DNA of 64,000 bases from Hermatobates lingyangjiaoensis (taxonomy: Eukaryota > Arthropoda > Insecta > Hemiptera > Hermatobatidae): contig JAPFBL010000255.1 of the NCBI GenBank assembly GCA_026182355.1, forward strand, positions 806,001 through 870,000. Reading direction: 5' to 3'. Within the stretch, counting starts at the first letter, position 1. Every line of letters starts with the position of its first letter. The notes under the pieces were generated by a model. It searched no databases. It saw only the letters and a list, made by a program, of their open reading frames with translations, and had not been told where the DNA came from. Both the position numbers and the translations under genes were made by a program. Positions 44,316 through 57,656 of the stretch are shown one piece after another.

Positions 44316-44450
44316 GCACAAAAGTGTGATGCCCGGAAGGCAGAGCAGCTGCTCACAGAGCACCATTCTGTAATCACTAACATTAACAAAAAGGTCTCTA
44401 ACATCAATCTCAAGTTAGGCAAGGCTAACCACGACCAAAAAACTATACAG
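44316..44450 (+). CDS. Dys: Dystrophin exon 25: rod helix
   Basis: Residues 1567-1611 (45 codons). AQKCDARKAEQLLTEHHSV, then a Lys/Asn-rich helix. Acceptor gtctctcag, donor gtatga; phase 0. Confidence 0.92.
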
Positions 44451-46676
44451 GTATGAAACTAATCACTAAACAGGTATCCATTAGACCTTAACTTCATTTA
44501 TTATGCACCACGTAAAGACGTATGAAATTAAGAAAAGGAAATCGATATTCAGTAGTTACCGGTGGTACTACTGTTATCCGGTGTAAAGTCGAACAAAAAT
44601 GTGTTCCTGTAAGAATTGTTTCAAATTACAACTTGGATTTGCCGCTGACAACCTCTACAGCTATATTCTAATGGTCTATTAGAGGGACCTCTATGGGAAT
44701 CGGTTGGGAGGTAAGGGAGTGCTTGTCGTAATACCCCTAGGTGCTCACGTGAAGTAGAATTAATGTAGATTAATTTAACGTAATTTGAGTGAGAAAAACG
44801 TAACACTGATTATTGTGTCACTTGAAATCCCTCTTGTCTTAGTTTAATGCAGTGGTTCTTGAATGTTTTTTTTTATAATATCCCTTTAATACAGCAATCT
44901 TTAATTAACTTTAGTATCTGGCGAACACTTTCCAACATTGCAAAAGAATAATTTTAATTCAATTTTTTTGATAATTTAAAATATAATTCCAGTTGAAAAA
45001 TTAGCTGTGAACTGTTAAAAATGTTTAGGAAAACCACGAACCTTATGAACTATTTAGTAGGTAGTTGAGTCTGTAAATTAGACTGATTTGATTCAGAACT
45101 GCAGAGTTTGAAGTTTTCATTTTTTTTTAAAAAAACTTTTTAACTGGGTTGATTTAGTTCATTGATATTTCTTTTTGGTTTTTATAATGAGTGCTTATAT
45201 AGATTTTCAATTAATTATTTTTTTATATTAAGTCATTAACACATAGTAATTTTTGTCTTTCTTACACAGTGTCCCTCATAACTTGAGCCACCCCTCAAAT
45301 CTATCCAATGCTCCCAAGATGGTTGTCTGTAAGAGTCACTTGTTCAGACAGCAGTCTAAAGTAGTCTGGTGAACTGTTTGCACTTTTCCTTCCTAATAAC
45401 CTACCTTGTTGGTGTCTTTAAAAAGAAACCCAACTGTTTTATAATGGCTTTATTGATCATTGTACAACATTTTAAATTCTGTCTCCCTAAAAGTGGTGCT
45501 CTCTAGTAGCAATACTCTGTTCCCAGCGTTTCTTACTTTTTAAAAAGCTTCCTGATACATACTTTCTGAGATAGCTCGCGTAGATCGTTCTTCTCTCTAA
45601 TGTCCCGGATCTTCTCTGTAATTTTCATCTAATCTAATTTCTTGTACTTCCATTTAAGATGTAAACATCTAGACAATTTGAGGCTCTTAAATGACTGTAT
45701 ATTATACTTTACCTTTTTGTATAATTAAAGTAATTAAATTACCTTCCAGAATTTTTGATAAATATTATTTATTAGATGTAATAATTGAAATTAATTTAAA
45801 ATCAAGATTTCCAATCTCTTGAGGTTTGGTTTCCTGGAGTAGAAATCAGAAAGAAAATTATTCTATGCGGGTTTATATTTTTTTCAATGATAAATAATTT
45901 TGTAAAAAATTAACACATTAGTTACTGTTGAAATGTGCTTGATACTTTGCACTTCATGTCGAATGGACTTAAACTGTTGGTGAATGTTTGGAATGTTTTG
46001 TGTTGTTGTTCATCACTTCTTGTTTTCTTTTAAAATTTACCTGTGTAATCATTGAGAAACTATTGCACTTAATGTCACGTGTCGGGAATCATAGACAAGT
46101 CTAAAATGTTTGAAGTTAACATTTTGGCGTTAAGGTAACCTGTAGTTGTGCGACAATAGAAAAGATAACAATTTATAATGAAATTTACTCTAATCTAATA
46201 TGAAATGAATTTTTATATGTAATTGTAATGTCAATTATGGTTGCATTTGCAAGTATTTTAAATAAATAATATTTCTATTTTAGTTTGAAATCAAATACTT
46301 GATTTAGTAGAATTGTACATATTTCTGAATGTAGGATGTGGATTTAGTTAAGTAGTTATGGTACTTGTGGTTCAGGGTTTATTACTTCATTGTCATTGTC
46401 ATTGTCATTTGTTTAATGTATTTTGAGAAAACTCATTATACAATCAATAAACTAAGTATATTAGCAGGGGTTTCGAAATGGAAATATAAATATATCTCAT
46501 CAACAAAATCATAGGAAAAATGAAAATTTAAACTATGCATATTTTAATTGTTAATAATTTTTTTTTTCTGATAGTGCAGACAAGCTTTTCTTATTCTCCA
46601 AGAGAAGACTCAACCAATTATTCATTACACTAAAAAGATCTTTTGATTTGGTATTTCATCAGAAATTATTCTTTAG
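44451..46676 (+). other. Intron; less AT-rich patches
   Basis: 44620-44760 and 45260-45640 are less AT-rich than the rest and may be old repeats. tcattg-tcattg-tcattg (46390-46408) is a short tandem repeat. No gene recognised. Confidence 0.5.
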
Positions 46677-46871
46677 GAGGTGATAACAGAATATGGGACT
46701 TGTGAAGAGTTAATGGGTTCTTTACTGGAGGTAAACAAAGAGTTGTCATCACTTCAGGTGGTTACTGACAGTCAGGAACTTGAAAGAGCCTGGAAGTTAC
46801 TCAGTGACAAAGTCAATGCCCTCAGAGCCGATGCAAACATTTCATCACCTCAACCCGTTCAGAAGAGTAAA
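46677..46871 (+). CDS. Dys: Dystrophin exon 26: rod repeat, helices B-C
   Basis: Residues 1612-1676 (65 codons). EVITEYGTCEELMGSLLEV, then ELERAWKLLSDKVNALRAD, helix C with Trp; ends in a short Ser/Pro linker. Acceptor attctttag, donor gtaaga; phase 0. Confidence 0.93.
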
Positions 46872-48014
46872 GTAAGAATTGGTTCATTTTATTTTAGTCA
46901 TCAGTATCACTGCATATTTACAAGAACTCTCTACCTAGCGTGAAATTTTATAATTAATATAAATACAACACTATTCTCTTTTGAGTAAATAACTATAAAT
47001 ATGTTTCGTCAAAAGTAATATTATGATGATAATTAACAGTAAGATTGTGTGATAATAAAAAAGTATAAAAAAAAGTATACTATTCCGTATCAAATAGCCA
47101 ACTAGGGTTTTATAGTGTAATTTTTTTCCATTCTTAAATTATAAATTAATGTTCTAATTAATTTTTTAATTAATTAATTTATTAATGAATTCTTTTGAGT
47201 TTTTAATCATGACGATAAACATAATAAAAAGACACAACGAAATATGTTTATGGTTATTTAACGCCTCCTGCGTGAATCAGATAGAACAGGCACTCTGTTT
47301 TCCATAAGCAATCTCATACTTATAGTATACTTTCTTAACTCTCTTCATTATACTTAAAAAAACTATATTAACATTTCTGGAAAAAATGAAACTTTCTTTG
47401 AAAATATAAGAATGGCTGTTATTTGAAAATCTTTAAATTTTTGATGGAATTGAATATAATATATTAACCATATATAAAACTGAAGTAAACATTGTTTTCA
47501 GACGACACAATTATGAAAAAGGATTATGTTTTTTAATCGTGTGCTTGTTGTAGTTGCCTTTCCATAAATCATTAATCGATTTAATCACATAAATGTATCG
47601 GTTTAGGGCTACATGAGTTGATTGATATTATTTCCTAGTGCGTACTTTTGTTTCTTATTTTTAATGTTTATGCCTCACGTTAGTTGTATTTTTCGATTGT
47701 ACTCGCTATTTCATACTGTAGAAATACTTTAAAGAAGGAATTATTTATTCAACGGTACTACTTAAAGATATCTCACTTTATTTTCAATACTAGCTAAGAG
47801 CATGAACACTCCCAGTATTCTTCATTTTAATGATCATTTTGGTCTCCTTGTTAATTGATAAACTGTTCTGTTAATTTCTTAATTACAGTACAATGTATTT
47901 TTATGTAGTATATAAATATATCATTTATTACAATCTTTTAATAAATTTTTAAATATTGTGAAATTTTGTATAAATTAAATTAAATTTATTTGTATAAATT
48001 AATTTATTTTTTAG
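46872..48014 (+). other. Intron, nothing recognised
   Basis: 1.1 kb AT-rich intron. Confidence 0.6.
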
Positions 48015-48152
48015 GACGCCGATTCTCCGAAGGATTATTTGAATAAAATTAACAATTTGAGGGAAAATACTGTTCAGGTATCAAAGAAACTGAAACAACC
48101 TCCGTTATCAACTGATTTTGATCCATTTCACACTCAGGAAAGCGCTTTGAAA
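48015..48152 (+). CDS. Dys: Dystrophin exon 27: rod helix
   Basis: Residues 1677-1722 (46 codons). DYLNKINNLRENTVQVSKKL, then a Pro-containing loop. Acceptor attttttag, donor gtaatg; phase 0. The next intron is 133 bp. Confidence 0.91.
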
Positions 48153-48285
48153 GTAATGATGTGTTTTTATTTTAAAATTTATTACTTGATACCTCCAGAT
48201 TGTATGAAATATGGTGACTTTTTAAAAGAAGTTGACTGTAACAGGTTCAAAAAATGATTTATTGACTAATGATTGTTATTTTCAG

Positions 48286-48458
48286 ACAATTCAAGGAAAG
48301 CTGATGAAGTTAAAGGCGGAAATAGATAGTACTGAACAAAAAAAGAATAAAGTTGTACGTAAACTTCAAGGAGGCGACCACGATCAGATTGTTCTTGCAA
48401 TCGACAGGCTTAAACAGGAGTGGGACCTTGTCAACACAAATCTCAGTGACCGTCACAA
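48286..48458 (+). CDS. Dys: Dystrophin exon 28: rod repeat, helices B-C
   Basis: Residues 1723-1780. IQGKLMKLKAEIDSTEQKK and RLKQEWDLVNTNLSDRH, helix C with Trp. It ends in two bases of an Asn codon. Acceptor tattttcag, donor gttagt. Confidence 0.93.
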
Positions 48459-48989
48459 GTTAGTTTTATTGTTACTACTCATTAAAAGCATAAGATCTCA
48501 TAAAAAATGTTTTCGTTTGTGTCGACTGTGTGGTAGAAATAAACATTATTTATTCCCTCAGGAATGAGTTCAGTTTCTGTGAAATTTAAATTATGAGTGG
48601 GGATTTTGTTCTTCCGGTTGGTTCGAATTTGAACCCCATCATTTGTATTTTTTTAATTTTTTTTACTGTTTTTGTAAACCCCACCCTATGTTTCATGTTA
48701 GTAGAGTGTTCATTTCTATTCTAATATAATTTAACTTTAGGATGTATTATTATTTATATTAATACTCATTGAAGTAACTCTACTCTATAGTCATAAGATA
48801 TTATAATTGAAATTATTATTGTTGGAAATTTCTTACTTGAAACCAGATCTAACTGTAACATTCACACGTTAGGCATCATTACAGTTTATTCATTGACACT
48901 CAAATATGGTTTTCCATTAATCTGTTAATTGAAAAATATTAATATATTTATATATTATTATTTGTTTATATATTTATTATTAATTAAGT
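48459..48989 (+). other. Intron, nothing recognised
   Basis: AT-rich sequence before the PLE dimer. Confidence 0.5.
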
Positions 48990-49640
48990 GTTATTAAAAA
49001 GCACAGCGGCTTCGGCATTAATTATCTTCTTAGAAGATAAATTAATTAATTATAAAATTATTAATTAATTTAATTAATAGCAATTATTATTAAATTAATT
49101 AAGTTCTTTTTGACTTATAATTTTCTTGTAATCCACTGGTAGCTCATAAATTAATCTATCTAATGTCATAACGAAAATAGGAAAGCAACAAACAACTATA
49201 TTAGACACTACACAAACACAAGCTTTCGACCACATTGACTATCATCAGGTAAACGGTAAACAATAAAACGAAAGAATTAAAGCATAAGCAAAAAAAAACA
49301 ACAATATAGATTAGCACAGTTCAAATAATGGTAGCGTTCAACTATCAAAGCAGTGCTACATGCGCGCACTCACGCGTTAGACAGTCGAATGATGGCCAAT
49401 GTGGTCGAAAGCTTGTGTTTGTTTAGTATCTAATGTAGTTGTTTCAATAGTTTTCTTCAAGGTTGTTTTCCTATTCTCGTTATGACATTAGGTAGATTAA
49501 TTTATGAGATACCAGTGGATAACAAGAAAATTATAAGGCAACAAGAACATCTTTCTAAGAAGATAATTAATGCCGAAGCCGCTGTGCTTTTTAATAATAC
49601 TTGTTTAAAAGAAGGCTTGCTGCCAGTATACACCATTATT
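48990..49640. mobile_element. Inverted dimer of a PLE 5' part (terminal repeat plus N-terminal ORF)
   Basis: Inverted arms: 48990-49030 with 49558-49600, and 49135-49240 with 49390-49510. From the centre outward to the right: caatgtggtcgaaagcttgt (49400-49419), a terminal-repeat-like part with GAAA, then a frame from 49482 (LIYEIPVDNKKIIRQQEHL, then LFNNTCLKEGLLPVYT) that matches the N-terminal PLE motif also seen at 9166. The left arm repeats this in mirror, more diverged. On the left (minus strand, 49254-49248) CTGATGA is intact. Confidence 0.6.
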
Positions 49641-49728
49641 ATTAAATATATACCAATGAGATTTTTTTGTAACCGCCTGAAGTACATAGTAATATTTATA
49701 CAGTATTTTATTAAATCTGTGTTTTTAG

Positions 49729-49905
49729 CCATTTTCTAAAATGTAAAGAGCAGTATGAATCTTTGAAGAAGAATTGCGATAGATTTGGAGAATGGCTATC
49801 TTCAATGGAATCAGCTGCAAATGAACTGGATTCAAGGAAATGTGAAGGGACTGAAATAAAGTCTAATCTACGGGAACTTGAAAAACAAGCCATTAGAAAA
49901 ACTGG
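49729..49905 (+). CDS. Dys: Dystrophin exon 29: rod repeat, helices A-B
   Basis: Residues 1780-1839. The first base completes Asn. FGEWLSSMESAANEL is helix A with Trp; the rest is helix B. It ends in two bases of a Gly codon. Acceptor gtgtttttag, donor gtatgt. Confidence 0.93.
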
Positions 49906-51722
49906 GTATGTAGTTTAACTTGTCAACTTGTCTTATTCGTTAAATTAGATGTCAAATGAAATAAGTAGTAAACATCAAACTGTAAATCTGATTTATGAAT
50001 GAATAACTTTTGTCAGTTCTTTGATATAGTGTATCGAAAAACTTGTTATACCACCATTTTCTTGTTTACACTAACTCTGACTACGTCTTACTTAAGACTA
50101 ATACTGATTATGACAGAAAAAAAATAGGACTAAATGATTAATATCCATTAAATATAATATTAATATCTTTTTTATTTGAGTTGTTGTCTGCAGCCAACCT
50201 TACTTTTAAGCTATATTATCGCAATGCGAGTTGTCAATTAATTATTGTAACTAAACTATGTGTTACGCAGTTTTTGGTTTCGAAGTACTGTGTAAATATT
50301 TTCTGCACCCCTACTCTCCTTGGATTGATACAGTGTGAAACTTAAGGAACTTAAAATTGTTCAAATTTTATCGTAGTTCTGAATTTTCATGAAAGCTCTA
50401 TTTTTTATGGTATCATCTCTAGCTAGTACTTTTCTTGAAAAATATGAAACCCAGTAAAAGTAAGAATTTTTTTGTGGTACTAAAAATTATCACCTCTCAC
50501 TCATAATATGTAATTGAATTTACACACTTCATCCATTGATAAAGTGGTACATTTTGTTTGAGGAAAGCCAGTGTAAATGTGACTTATATGATTGTTTTAT
50601 TATTACTACCCTGTACATGTAATGGAGTAAAAAGACGACAATATGAAAGATGTAATCACCATTTCTAGATTAAAATGTTACCGGACAACTCGTTTAGAAT
50701 TACTCTTTGAAAGCAATACCTAGATTACTAATAAGTACCTAGATTTGAATGGAAGAATGGTTGTTTCATTTATTCATTCTTAGTGATATCGCTCAAAATT
50801 GAAACCATGTCAAGAATTGCATTGTGTCAAATATTGTGAGGTGATGAAAAATTTGAGGTGATGCTTGTATTTTGAGAACAGTTATTTTATAACGAGACCG
50901 TAAAATCCAGTTGATTTGATACTGTTGTCAAAAGAATTTGTTCTTCAAAGTTAATATATCGCTTTTAAAAAAGAAAAATAAAACTTAGTTTTATCGTTGA
51001 TACAAAGTTCACTACTTTAAAGCCAATTATTTATTTAATGTATCTGTATGCATGGAGTTATAAATATAAATATCATAATGAAATCTAAACATATTAAATA
51101 TTTTTCATTCTCTGCTTATTTATACTTCAATTATTCAATTTTATGTCCTATGTTTTTTTTTTTGCTTTGTTCCGAATATAGAATAGCTTTTTCTATTTAT
51201 GATAATTAAGTGTATTCTTTTCATTTGATTGTTCTCGGGCTACAACGTCGACATCTCTTGTTTTAGACTATTTTTAACGAGTAATAAGGCAGACTCGAGT
51301 GTGGTTTGATTAATCCTTTGTCAAATCTGTGATTAGTGCGACCATCCGTCTTTGTATAGCGTACGCTAGAGGCTGATGTCACTTTGATGTGACACCCATC
51401 TGTTGTTACTGGAGCAATGTCACCCTGAACTTTTGCCAAGTGGGTGGAAGCCAGAGAATTGGCCATCTCTTTTTTTCTTACACTTTCACTGGGTGCTATA
51501 TTGTATTACTCAATATGTCAACCTGTTATAACAATAATATTTCGAACTATAGTAATAAAATTTTATAAAATGTTAGTTCCGGATAAATTCTTTTATATAT
51601 GTCTTATTATTCTTTTAATTTTAATTTTTTTTAGGTTAGTTTACGTTTGCACATTGTCAATTAATATAAATAAATCAAGTAGTTTGCCATAGGATTAATT
51701 CTGTTCAATATTTTTGTTTCAG
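49906..51722 (+). other. Intron; less AT-rich patch at 51235-51470
   Basis: AT-rich except 51235-51470, which holds a 67-codon minus-strand frame (51263-51466) without a recognisable motif. Possibly a repeat. Confidence 0.5.
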
Positions 51723-51863
51723 AGTTGTCAACAGTATGGTAGGGGCTGGAAGGGACATGGTTGCTCTCGGAGGTTCCCAAGCGAAAGAAATTTGGCAAGC
51801 TGTAGAATCACTTCGTCATAGATGGAAATGTTTGTTAGCTAAATTAAAACAGATTAGGGAAAA
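51723..51863 (+). CDS. Dys: Dystrophin exon 30: rod repeat, helix C
   Basis: Residues 1839-1886. MVGAGRDMVALGGSQA, then LRHRWKCLLAKLKQIRE, helix C with Trp. Acceptor ttttgtttcag, donor gtaagt; ends in two bases of Lys. Confidence 0.93.
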
Positions 51864-53889
51864 GTAAGTACATTTACCAAATATTTTACCTAAATTGATC
51901 AAGTACTTTTAATAACTTTAGCTTTTTAATAACTTTCAAGTAACTAACTTTAGCCATAGATTACTATGAATTCACGAATCTTAACCATAGGAATTTTGTA
52001 TTTCTGATACATTTATTGTCCAAAGAAATGTTAGGTAGCAATCAGTAAGTAACATATGCCGATTGGTGAAAAAATACCAATAAACTCGCATATATTACCC
52101 TTGAGGGTTTGAGTTCTTGACGCAACAGGTTGGAGAGCTTTTTCTAATTGATATAGTTTAATTATTTATGTGAAGACTAATTAAAGGAACGTTCAATGAG
52201 GTTTATGCTGTTTACTTCGTACATTATATTTATTTTTTTTTCTTAAATATGCTCGTTCTGTTTTATTTCTGATATCTGATAAAACTTGTGGCTTCACAAT
52301 ATTTTTAAATTTAATTAATATTAGCTTATGATTAGTTTAGAATAACTTAAACATGTACGACTAAATTTCATTCAACGATCATAAAGAGTAATTGTAATTT
52401 AGAATAAACTTTAGTATTTTTAAATATATTCCTGTGTATATTCGTTCACTTTCAGAAAAAAAAGAACAAATCCAGTTGAACTCATTTTTTTATCGTTTTT
52501 TTTTCTATTATTACTGTCTGTTAAGATAATAATCATAATTTTCTAATAATCATAATAAAAAAACAAAATTTTTTATATTGCATTTTATTTATTTTTCGTT
52601 ATATATAGAAAAAAAAAAAAAGAATTAGTGTCTGAGAGTTTTGTATTTTATGATGTATTTGTTTATTTTATGACGTATATTCTCTAGCGTGAACCAATGA
52701 CTGTCTAATAGCACTGTTTTAATTAACTCACATATCAGAACTTTTAACAAATCTTTGTCTTAAAACATATATTCTTGGTGTGTTTAAGAACCCAACTGTT
52801 TTTGCACAGTATTAAATCATTGAAAGAATTTTTTTCGTTCTTTATGACGAAACGGCTTCTAGTTTTAAACCACGTCTCTGGTGATTTAAGAAAGTCAGAG
52901 TCAAGTATTAATTATTGTTTCATTATATTTCCTAAACTTAGAACAATAATATTACTCTAAAAATGACTACTATTACGTTTCGTCTGTATTTGGAAGTATT
53001 ATATTATAGAATTACAATTTTTAATAATTTATATTGTAAAATATATAAATTTTAAGTTTTCGATGGCGTAGTTGGTATTTATGGTTTAATTTAGTTAAAT
53101 AAGGATTTTGCTGAGTGGGAAGGAAGTATTTGGTGATATGATTTAAATTAGTTGGTATCAGGGGAGAGGGATGGCACATTGCCAGCTTTCTCTGCGGCCA
53201 CCACCACCACTGTTTATTTGGAGATTTCAGTTTGTTGCACTGAACCGTTGTCTGTCTCCCAGACCCGTGAAATCCTATTGTTTCTAGTGACACTTCTGCC
53301 CACCCTTTCTTAAATGAGACGCTTCTTTTTCCGCTGAAACCTTAGAGGTACAACTATTACCCTTTATAGCTTCATTATAGACCTTCTAAAGCAATTAAAT
53401 ATTTCGTCAAATCAATGGAAGGTCACTATATCTTTTCTTATTAATAGATTTAATTTGAAATAAGTCACATTGTAAAATTTTTAGTATTAGATACGAAATG
53501 TTCATTCACAACTGGGTTTAAAATATTTTAAGTTTATCTATATGGTTACTGTAACAAAAATATATCTATATTCATCTTTTAGATGAGTAATTTTTATGAA
53601 CACATGAAGTATATGCATTATATGCTCAATCCACTTTTGTATTTGATTTCGAAAATTAAATTTGAAGAATTACAATATATTCTCATATGATGAAATTTGG
53701 AAAATATATTGATAGAAGTAATGATTATTTTAACGAATATAGTTTTCTTTTGTTGAGTAATATACATAATTTGAATCCAATGTTATTTTTTAATTGTTGT
53801 TTTTCATATTCTGTCTATCGTTGTTTTTATTCTTAATTATTTTTTCCTTTTGTAATGGTAACTGCGAGTGTTAATTTCTCGTTCATTAG
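51864..53889 (+). other. Intron, nothing recognised
   Basis: 2.0 kb AT-rich intron; a less AT-rich patch at 53155-53345 has ggccaccaccaccac. No gene seen. Confidence 0.55.
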
Positions 53890-54034
53890 GTTGGCTCTTA
53901 TGCAGACTGGAAAGCAAGTTGATGGACTAATTAATTCCACTGAGGATTGTTTGAAGCAAGTTTCTGGCGCCTTATCTACCAAAGTCAATCCTGCAGATCA
54001 GTCATTCCTCGAAAGTCATCTTGAATCGGTTAAA
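53890..54034 (+). CDS. Dys: Dystrophin exon 31: rod segment
   Basis: Residues 1886-1934. LALMQTGKQVDGLINSTED, then a loop (TKVNPADQSFLESHLESVK). Acceptor cgttcattag, donor gtaaga; the first base completes Lys. Confidence 0.92.
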
Positions 54035-56759
54035 GTAAGAGAGTTATTTGAGTTCAGTTAATTCGTTGAACATTGGGAGGTATTTTCATTGTGATATTAA
54101 ATGTTTTCCACTGTTGTAATTATTCATTATTTGGAACATATACAATTTAAGAAGGTCACAAAAGTAATATAATTATTATACTATATTAGTATTATGATGA
54201 TATTAGTAACCTTGTAGATTAATCTTAACTCTGTCTTTGTGACTACCTGTGATCAGTGTTAAAAGTCAACTTTCTTCTTGAATAAGACGTTCGAGGAGTG
54301 GTGATGCTATACCAAGGATAATGATTAAGTTAAGATTCATTTGTATTCATTTTGTATTCGATTCAAGATCAAGATATTTTTTTGATCTTGACTGTGTTTA
54401 TATATGTGGCTGGGTGAATGTGTTTCCAAAATTTCGCCATACTATCTGACAGATCAAATTCATATTTCCTGCGAAACTGAGCTCTGTAGTGTAGATACAT
54501 CCTACATTTTTTTGGCAATATTCCATAAAAAGAATAGTCACTTTCTTGGCCATAATATGTTTGTAGAAAACATTTTTTCCTCAAAAACTACTAAGTTTAG
54601 ATTATTTAAGTTTTGGAATGTTTGTGAAATCAACAATTACAGTAAGGGAAAAGTTTCAGTTTTTTTATTATAATTTCATAGTATGCATAGTATTATCAGT
54701 GTATGAGGAAATGGTCAGGGCAAACTGAAGACTTGGAAAATAATCGCTTTTAATTCAACATTTATGATGAGAATTTGGTCAGTAAAAAATAAGTTAATCT
54801 TTATGAGGAAACATGGGTACTGTAGAATGAGCTAGTAAGAGGAGTATGAGGTTGTTTTCAACTAGTTTTTCCAAACTAATTGGAAAAGGTTTGACCAAAA
54901 CAAACCTTGTTCAGTTTAATGCCTTATGCACAACATTAATAGCTTCCTTCGTAGAATCAATTAATGAAGAGATAAGAAAGGAAGCAGACAAAGGTTTGCT
55001 AGATTAACGCGGTATAATTTATCCTAATACACTGAATCCAGTTGGATTGAGCCACACCTTTACCACTAAGAGTCACGCTATGAGCAGGTGTTAGGGACAT
55101 GGTTACTCCATGGGTGACTCCGAAAAATAAATCTGAACCTTAAGTAGTTGAAGCTGAATATAATTGATGAAAACAGAAGCTTTGCTTTTTTAAGTGAACG
55201 GTTTTTTCTTTCTAATAGGCTATGTCAAATTTTCTTTAAGACACCTCTATGTATGTGGTTCGTTGACCCAATCAGGTTATGCTGTGATACAGCGATCAAC
55301 CTAGTCTGGTCACAGTTTCCTTTTAAATTTTATTTTTTTGCTAATTAACTGAGTAAACAACATTCCACTATGAGTTCATAAGTTCATTATTGACAGAAGA
55401 AACATTGGACGTATCGAGTTAAATTTAAGTTCAAAGTAAGCTTAAATCGGTTATCCCATAAAATAGTGGTAATTAATTGATATAAGCTGCAACTGACAAA
55501 AGCTAAAATTAAGTTTTCTTTCAAATAATTAGGCTTATTAGTTTCAGATAACATTAGATATTCTAGTAAGTCATTTAATACAATTTAATTCCACTATTGA
55601 CGGTTGAAAGTTGGAACATTTTTTGTTGACATGGACTTTCAATTTTAAACTGTATTAGAAATTCATTTTGTTTTACAAATAACACACTGTGGAAATAGTA
55701 ATGCACTTAATAAATTGTAAGTCAATGACTGACAAGTAAAACAAGTATTGATTGTATTAATCCATTAAGTAAATTAATACATTTATTAAAATAACGTTGA
55801 ATTCGTTTTCTCAAAAGCGGATAGACTACTAATATATTAGATGTTTAAAATGTTTTTCTGCCTTGATGTCTCTTTTAAAATTATATACCAAGAAAATAGA
55901 ATCCAAACAAAACTGGGTCATATTGTAAACGTGCCCTATTGTTTTTTGTCGATAGTGTGCCATATAAAAGGAGCTTTTCAGGCCAAAATGTAAATTAAGA
56001 TAACATTTTTTCTACCTAAACTACTAACTCTGGATGGTTGAATTTTTTTTATTATTATGAACTTAAGTAACAACAAGGGAAAAATTATAACTTTTTAATG
56101 ACCTGAATAATATGTTTTGCAATAACATTTAAAAGTTTTGGTCTATAATTGATTCTGAAATATTGTGGATATGATACAACTCGCACGGTTTAACAGGTAG
56201 TTTAATAGTGCTCATAATTTAAAACATGTGGAGATTAAACCTTCAGAATGTTGAGCTAATTAAGAATTACAAAACTTTGGGTGACAATACCCTTTTTTTA
56301 AAAAAAATCTATAGCAAAATGTAAATGATGCCACAATATGGTATTGTAAACTAATAATTTTATGATCATACTGATATGTAGGAAAAGTTTATTAATGGTC
56401 AATAGAAGACTAACTTGCGTGTCATTGGACTAGTTCATTGTGCTTCGATGGTTAGTTTAAAGCACACTGTTGCTACTGTCATCGGGAGGAAAAGAGATGG
56501 AGGATCTTACAAAACCAAGAAAGTAAAACCTAAACTTGTCACACGTGACGGTTTTATTGTCACATGGTGTGAAGGTTCTTGCTTCTGTTTTTTACCTGAT
56601 TATGATTGTATCGGAAATTAAAGATTGTTGGCATACTTATATATGGTGTGTTTCTCTGTTGTTTGTTTTGAGTATACATATGTATTTCTTTCTTGTGTGA
56701 TAAAATTTTTAATATACTGTACAGATAGACGTTTTTCTTATTTTGATATTCAATTTCAG
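54035..56759 (+). other. Intron, nothing firm
   Basis: 2.7 kb. 54870-54920 has aaggtttgaccaaaacaaacc, faintly like a family 4 tail pair. 54998-55140 and 56415-56610 are less AT-rich. No gene recognised. Confidence 0.5.
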
Positions 56760-56864
56760 TCTCTCCAGGAGGATTTAACTTCAAAGAGGAGAGATTTGGA
56801 AGCAGTTCAAGATCACTCCGATAAAGCTGATGTTATCAAAAACCTCATTGGGGATGTTGACAAG
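56760..56864 (+). CDS. Dys: Dystrophin exon 32: rod helix
   Basis: Residues 1935-1969 (35 codons). SLQEDLTSKRRDLEAVQDH and KNLIGDVDK. Acceptor ttcaatttcag, donor gtgagg; phase 0. The following intron is only 71 bp, the shortest here. Confidence 0.92.
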
Positions 56865-56935
56865 GTGAGGGTCGTCAAATCATTATTTACATTTTTTTTT
56901 GGGGTTATTATTATTATATTAAACATTTTCTTTAG

Positions 56936-57112
56936 GAATTCGTTAATTTGGAAGAATATCGAGACAATCTCAATATAAAACTTACATCATTAAAAAGGTT
57001 TCTTGCTCAGTTGGAATGCGTAAATGCTTGGGTTAACGAATTGAAGACGAAGCTGTCTGTATCGAAAGAATTAAATCCACCTGAGAGGAAACAAGTTCTC
57101 GAAAGCATTATG
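56936..57112 (+). CDS. Dys: Dystrophin exon 33: rod repeat
   Basis: Residues 1970-2028 (59 codons). YRDNLNIKLTSLKRFLAQL, then CVNAWVNELKTKLSV, helix A with Trp. Acceptor ttctttag, donor gtaaga; phase 0. Confidence 0.93.
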
Positions 57113-57557
57113 GTAAGAACTCTACGTTTTTAAATATATATTTTTTTCAGTTGTAATTTATTATTGTAAAGTGTGTTGTTATTTTGTTAGATAAAACTAA
57201 GAATATTATTATTATTAATATTAATATTATTATTAAGAATAAAACCAAGAAACTTGGTTATGTGTTTAAATTTACTCAAGCTTTCTATTATGGAAGTTCT
57301 CCTACAACCGTATGCAGTTACATTAGAACTGCATACGGTTCTAATATCATTGTGCTATTATTGTGATCGTTGTATATCATTGTGGTACACAATTGATTGC
57401 AATAGAAATTGAAACTAACATGAATATTTAAAGTAGAACTGACAATTGTTGCTTCCAGTTTTCATTTCGATATAAGCTGTTTTTTGTACCTTCCAGTCTA
57501 TTTCTAATTGTTTATTACTTACGATTAGTGATGTGAAGTTGTATTTTTCAATTCCAG
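57113..57557 (+). other. Intron with a small perfect hairpin
   Basis: aaccgtatgcagtt (57306-57319) and its mirror aactgcatacggtt (57327-57340) form a 14-bp hairpin. Otherwise AT-rich. Confidence 0.65.
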
Positions 57558-57656
57558 AGTTGTATGTATGATCGGGAATCTGAAGTGAAGGAAGTTAAAG
57601 GAAACTTTAATAACTTGGAGAAAGAATGCAATGGGACAATGCCTTCTACAATCAAA
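57558..57656 (+). CDS. Dys: Dystrophin exon 34: rod helix B
   Basis: Residues 2029-2061 (33 codons). SCMYDRESEVKEVKGNFNN. Acceptor caattccag, donor gtgagt; phase 0. Confidence 0.91.
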
